Source: Berghia stephanieae | Lineage: Eukaryota > Mollusca > Gastropoda > Nudibranchia > Aeolidiidae | Length of the DNA stretch: 64,000 bases | Reading direction: 5' to 3' | Assembly (NCBI GenBank): GCA_034508935.3 | Contig: CM067445.1 | Location: 20,724,223 to 20,788,222 of the forward strand | Shown: positions 59,416-64,000 of the stretch, piece after piece | How the letters are laid out: each line of letters begins with the position of its first letter | How positions within the stretch are numbered: the first letter of the stretch is position 1 | The notes under the pieces: model-generated | What the model was told of the DNA's origin: nothing | What the model saw: only the letters and a program-made list of their open reading frames with translations | The model's database searches: none | Made by a program: the position numbers and the translations under genes

Positions 59416-59416
<1 letters not shown>

Positions 59417-59476
<60 letters not shown>
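59417..59476. repeat. (CT)n microsatellite
   Basis: Nearly pure CT over about 60 bp. Confidence 0.95.
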
Positions 59477-60081
59477 ACTCACATTTTATGCTAAAGAATT
59501 GTTATTAAGGACCAAAGACGATTTCAGAGCAGCTAACTCCCTTCCCCTGCCCCCAATTATTTTCCCCGTTTTTTCAGTTAAAAAAAAAAAAAGATCTTTT
59601 TGTTGCTTAAAAAAAGTCAGGGTCTTTATAAATCCTGAAAGCAGGGTCTTTATAAATCCTGAAAGCAACAGTATCTTTGAAATCTCATCTTTTTCTTGTG
59701 TTTACGAGTTGTTGAGAGTTTTGAATGTATTTTACATATACTTATACACAGTCTTCAATCTTTAAATGCCTCATGATTTTCTGGGGTCGAGTTTATTATG
59801 ATATATTTTTGATATTAAAATTTATTTGAACAGTGCAAACAGTAGTCCTTATCCTTACTTCTTGAGATCTTCTGTGTTGTTTTCTTAAGTTGACAAATGG
59901 ACTGATAATAAATCCGTCCACCGCCCCCATCCGGGGCTGTATGACTAAAACATTTTTTAAAAAGATAGAAGAAAATTGGTGAGAACAGCTTACATTCGAA
60001 ACAATGGTGTGTCAAATTAAATAAGTCGGATTTTGTTGTTGTTGTTTCTATTGTTGTCGTTGTTGTTGTTGCTGTTACCAA

Positions 60082-60085
<4 letters not shown>

Positions 60086-60165
<80 letters not shown>

Positions 60166-60183
60166 TATTATTATTATCATTAT
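60086..60183. repeat. (ATT)n microsatellite
   Basis: Nearly pure ATT tract of about 95 bp. Confidence 0.95.
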
Positions 60184-60215
60184 TTAAAAAAAAATTATTA
60201 TTAAAAAAAAAACCC

Positions 60216-61228
60216 TTTTAACTTGCTGTGTCTTCTATACCCCTGTATCTGTTTTCCAATTGCTTTTTGTCTTCCTGGGTCGGGTTTCCGACCTCCCATA
60301 GTGGGCAGGGAAGTACTTGCTGTATCTTCTATACCCCTATATCAGTTTTCCAATTACTTTCTGTCTTTGTCTTGGAGTGAGATAACTTAGTTTTGCTGAC
60401 CCTGACCGGAATTCTTGGCTGGGAGGGAAACAGTCGAATGTAGTTATAGTTATAGTTTTGGGAGATGATCTTTTTTCCTTGTAAATCATCTCTCTGTTAT
60501 GTACTGTATTTTGTGGGTTTTTTTAAAAACATATGATTTGTAAACATTTGAGTGTATTCCTCTTAGTGGGAATCTTGCTGGTGTCTGGATGAAGCTTTAA
60601 GGTGATCTCAAACTAAGTAAATTCACGGTTTGCTCTTGGAATCTACGTCTGTTTCTTATTTGAACCAATTCCCCTTTTTCTTGGGTGCTTTGATTGTAAA
60701 TTTAGAATATTTTGACTATTTCATTTTCTTCTTTTTACTGGCGCTGATATGACATAAATTTTGTTGCAAGAGCCGTAAAACCCTTAAAACAAACAAACAA
60801 ACAAGCTTTCTGTCTTTGTCTTGGAATGAGATTACTTAGTTTTGGCCTGACCTTGGCCGGAGCCCTTGTGTGTGAGGGAAATAGTCAAATATATAGTTAG
60901 TTTTGGGAGATGATATTTTTTTTTCCTTGTAAATCATCTCTTTGTTACGTACTGTTACTTTTTTTCATTTTTAACACGATTTGTAAACATTTGAGTGTAT
61001 TCCACTTAGTGGCACTTTGTGCTGGTGTCTGGGTGAAACATTTAGGTAATCTTGGAATCTACATCTGCTCCCTTATTAGTACCATTCCCCTTTGTCTTAC
61101 TTTTTCCTCAAGTCCTTTTAATTATACATCTAGAATGTTTTTACTATCCAATTTTCATCCTTTTTACTGGCGCTGATATGAATTAAATTATGTGTTGCAA
61201 GCACCGTAAAACCCTTAAAAACAAACAA
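60216..61228 (+). mobile_element. Retroposon family, consecutive plus-strand copies I and J
   Basis: A 5' fragment at 60216-60280 is followed by a full copy (about 60281-60792), then a copy lacking its first ~80 bp (60806-61228). Each full end has CTGGCGCTGATATGA and a CCGTAAAACCC motif followed by AAACAAACAA-type tails. Head-to-tail stacking suggests that new copies insert into the A-rich tail of older ones. Confidence 0.78.
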
Positions 61229-61369
61229 TAATATAAGAAGAAAGAATTTAATGTAAGACTAAAATGAATATATGTGAGTAAGTAAAATAAGTACACCTAT
61301 AATTGATAAATAATGATAACTGATAAAAGGAAAGAAAAATAATTCAACACTAAATTATTATTATTATTA

Positions 61370-61475
61370 TTAGACAACTACTACTACTACGACGACTACT
61401 ACTACTACTACTACTATTACTACTGCCGCTACTCTACTACTACTACTACTACTACTACCACGACTACCACTACTC

Positions 61476-61511
<36 letters not shown>

Positions 61512-61515
61512 TTAC
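61370..61515. repeat. (ACT)n microsatellite
   Basis: CTA/TAC triplets, partly interrupted. It served as the insertion target of the solo SINE. Confidence 0.9.
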
Positions 61516-61519
61516 TTGG

Positions 61520-61732
61520 TAACAACAAGATATGAAGTGAGTAGAAAAGTGCCAGAAGACAATAGAGAATAAAAATTTTTCGCGGCGGTGGTGGGTTTGA
61601 ACCTGCGACCTTATTGGTACGACAACTCCACCTGGCAGGTGAGAGCGTGGCTCTACCGTGTGAGCTATCCACGAACACAAAAATATTCGTTTCAAACCCA
61701 AAGTCATTTCTAGATCCCCCTCTCACCCACTT
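61520..61732 (-). mobile_element. Solo copy of the tRNA-derived SINE
   Basis: A 213-bp minus-strand copy of the SINE that makes up the array at 50846-54675, with the same A-box TAGCTCACACGGTAGAG, B-box and tail CTTGTTGTTA. CTACTATTACTTGG flanks it at 61506-61519 and 61733-61746. It has none of the ~180-bp spacer present in the array. This copy defines the true SINE ends. Confidence 0.9.
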
Positions 61733-61743
61733 CTACTATTACT

Positions 61744-62272
61744 TGGGTGGGGTTCCTGACTTCCCATAATGGATAGGGAAGTACTAACTGTCTTCTATCC
61801 CCCTATATCTGTTTTCCAACTTGCTTTCTGTCTGTCCTGGAATGAGATTACTTGGTTTTGTCCTGGCCCTGGCCGGATATCCTTGTTGAGAGGGAAACAG
61901 TCAAATGTATAATTATTTTTGGGAGATGATATTTTTTTCCTTGTAAATCATCTCTCTGTTATGTAGTTATTTTGGTTTATTCTTAACATATGATTTGTAA
62001 ACATTTGAGTGTATTCCTCTTAGTGGGGACTTATGCCAGTGTCTGGGTGAGACTTTTAGGTGACCTCAAACTAAGTACATTGATAGTGTGCTCTCGGAAT
62101 CTTCATCTGTTCCCTATTTGAACCTTTTCCCCTGGTCTTACTTGTTCCTCAAGTCCCTTTAATTGTACATCTAGAATGTTTTTACTATCCAAATTTATTC
62201 CTTTTTACTGACGCTGATATGACCTAAAATGTGTTGCAAGCGCCGTAAAACCCTTAAAAACAAAAACAAACA
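61744..62272 (+). mobile_element. Retroposon family, plus-strand copy K
   Basis: A full copy from GGGGTTCCTGACTTCCCATA to the 3' end GCAAGCGCCGTAAAACCC and its A-rich tail. It directly abuts the duplication of the solo SINE and is followed by (CTA)n. Confidence 0.82.
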
Positions 62273-62274
62273 AC

Positions 62275-62283
62275 TACTACTTC

Positions 62284-62316
<33 letters not shown>

Positions 62317-62357
62317 TGCTACTACTACCACAACTACTACTACTACTACTACTACTG

Positions 62358-62448
<91 letters not shown>

Positions 62449-62455
62449 AACAACA
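62275..62455. repeat. (CTA)n microsatellite
   Basis: About 180 bp of CTA with a few CCA and GCT variants. Poly-Leu and poly-Val frames here are artefacts. Confidence 0.95.
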
Positions 62456-62459
62456 ATTA

Positions 62460-63055
62460 CTACCACTTCTATGATTTCACTTTATATCTAATCTAACAGG
62501 GAATTTGCTCTGATCTCATCATCCTTATTTTATCATGTCGTATCCACCGTACTTTGACGTCAACAAACACTATCTATTATCATTTAGTCTAAGAGTAATG
62601 TGATCCTGTCAAATGTTCACCAAACCTGGATGACAAAACATCCGCCAAACAAACAGCCTATCCTATAATATGCGATAACCGATTATTATTATAATTTACT
62701 AGAATGGAGTGCAAAATGACCAATTATTTGTCCGATAGCAAAAAAATTTAACAATGATAATAAAAATAAAATAGGAGGAGAAGGGTGCGTTTGAAGGATT
62801 CAAAAGGACAGAAAAGTGGGTGTGTGGACAACATTTATTTTTAGAAAACATTGCGTGGTGTCGGCAGAATGCATCAACAAATAACACTACTTCAAAATGG
62901 CGGTAGGCCCACAATGTATGGAAAAAGGTGTGCAAGTACTCTGGTGATTATGACACCATCGTGTTATGCAGATATTAGACAAAATAATGACAGAACTGAT
63001 AGTCTACACATCATTGTTTTGTTCGTGGCATACCACCATCAACGCTAAATCATTG
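62460..63055. other. Intergenic DNA, no gene seen
   Basis: Mixed-composition single-copy DNA. The 65- to 78-codon frames on either strand carry no recognisable motif. Confidence 0.4.
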
Positions 63056-63059
63056 ATTG

Positions 63060-63556
63060 TTCCTGACCTCCCATAGTGGCAGGGAGGTACATACTGTGTC
63101 TTCTATCCCCTTATATCTGTTTTCCAACATGCTTTCTGTCTTTGTCTTGGAATGAGATTACTTGGTTTTGTCCTGTCCCTGGCCGGAGTTCTCGCTGGGA
63201 GGGAAACAGTCAAATGCGTAGTTATTGTTTTGTAAATCATCTCTCTGTTATGTATAATTATATTTGTTATTTTCAATGTATAATGTAAGCATTTGAGTGT
63301 ATTCCTCTTTGTTGGATTTTGTGCTTGTTTCCGGATGAGACTCATAGTGATCTCAAACTAAGTACTAACTGGTGGTATGCTCTTAGAATCTACATCTGAT
63401 CCCTATTTGTTCCCAGTTCCCCTATGTCTTACTTTTTCTTGGGTGCTTTAATTGTAATTCTAGAACTTTTTACTATCCCATTTTCTTCCTTTTTACTGGC
63501 GCTGATATAACCTAAATGTGTTGCAAGCGCCGTAAAACCCTTAAAAACAAACAACA
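63060..63556 (+). mobile_element. Retroposon family, plus-strand copy L
   Basis: It runs from CCTGACCTCCCATAGTGGCA to GCAAGCGCCGTAAAACCC and an A-rich tail. It is the copy most like copy D at 32345, sharing TTTGTTGGATTTTGTGCTTG and CTGATCCCTATTTGTTCCC. Confidence 0.82.
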
Positions 63557-63689
63557 TAAATCATTGATTGGGATGGAAAAATAAAAGAGTCGGATTTTTG
63601 TTTATTTGTCGCTAACATCACATATAGCGTTAGTGCACTGAGAAAAAAGAAAGATTGCACATTGTGTACTTAGTATATGGTTATGGAGT

Positions 63690-63906
63690 GCTATCATCAT
63701 CATCATAATCGTAGTCTTCGTTGTTGTCGTAGTAAGTAGTAGTAGTAGCATTTGTTGTTGTGGTGGTGTAGTAGGAGTAGGAGTAGTAGTAGTAGCAGCA
63801 GTAGTGGTAATACTGGAAGCAACAGCAGTGGTGGTGATGATCGTAAAGACTATTTGCACAGTTTGGTAATCACTTTAAAAACTAAAATTAAAAACGATCC
63901 CCGCCC

Positions 63907-63955
<49 letters not shown>
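63690..63955. repeat. Imperfect (GTA)n/(GTT)n and terminal (CA)n
   Basis: GTA/AGT triplets at 63730-63835 and a pure CA tract at 63909-63955. Confidence 0.9.
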
Positions 63956-63956
<1 letters not shown>

Positions 63957-64000
63957 CAAAACACTAGAAAATAAAACAAGTAAACAATTATACCAAAAAA

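Noticed and set aside
62229-62474. Long poly-Leu and poly-Val frames
   Set aside because: It is a (CTA)n microsatellite; no start context or conserved segment.

Overview
The window is AT-rich, repeat-dense animal nuclear DNA. It has spliced genes with GT-AG introns, long introns, many microsatellites, LINEs, tRNA-derived SINEs and foldback elements. There is no bacterial gene structure. Gene content (PRMT9, VMA21) and the mix of RTE-type and CR1-type LINEs fit an invertebrate, probably marine, but the species cannot be fixed from the sequence alone.

Layout. About 1.0-8.6 kb: a four-exon minus-strand gene for an unrecognised multi-pass membrane protein of about 278 residues; its introns hold a decayed DDE transposase (3.0-4.05 kb) and a long inverted-repeat element. 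About 9.3-20.5 kb: mostly mobile DNA, with a truncated LINE, minus-strand copies of a 500-600 bp retroposon family, a nearly full-length RTE-type LINE (12150-15392) with an 11-bp target-site duplication, and a 187-bp foldback element. 20.8-22.25 kb: VMA21 on the minus strand, two exons, with a four-copy 61-bp tandem repeat right after the stop codon. 23.6-25.9 kb: a CR1-group LINE with a piece of the RTE element inserted in it. 26.7-28.0 kb: three diverged copies of an unrecognised unit.

29.64-58.48 kb is one plus-strand gene, a PRMT9 (protein arginine methyltransferase 9) orthologue. I place 14 exons, most joined by matching splice phases and GT-AG borders. Two places need a base or a micro-exon I cannot find: the exon 4/5 junction and a one-base frame slip near the end of exon 13. 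The large introns hold retroposon copies, LINE fragments, a 1.2-kb ACC/ATC-rich minisatellite and the most striking object in the window.

That object is a 3.83-kb block in PRMT9 intron 12 (50846-54675). It is made of nine head-to-tail 394-396-bp units plus one inverted unit, each holding a tRNA-derived SINE, and the whole block is bounded by a 14-bp direct repeat. The bounding repeats suggest that the array, or its ancestor, entered as one insertion, and the terminal inversion resembles twin priming. A solo copy of the same SINE at 61520-61732 has its own 14-bp duplication and lacks the extra ~180 bp found in every array unit. The last 5 kb is retroposon copies separated by long triplet microsatellites.
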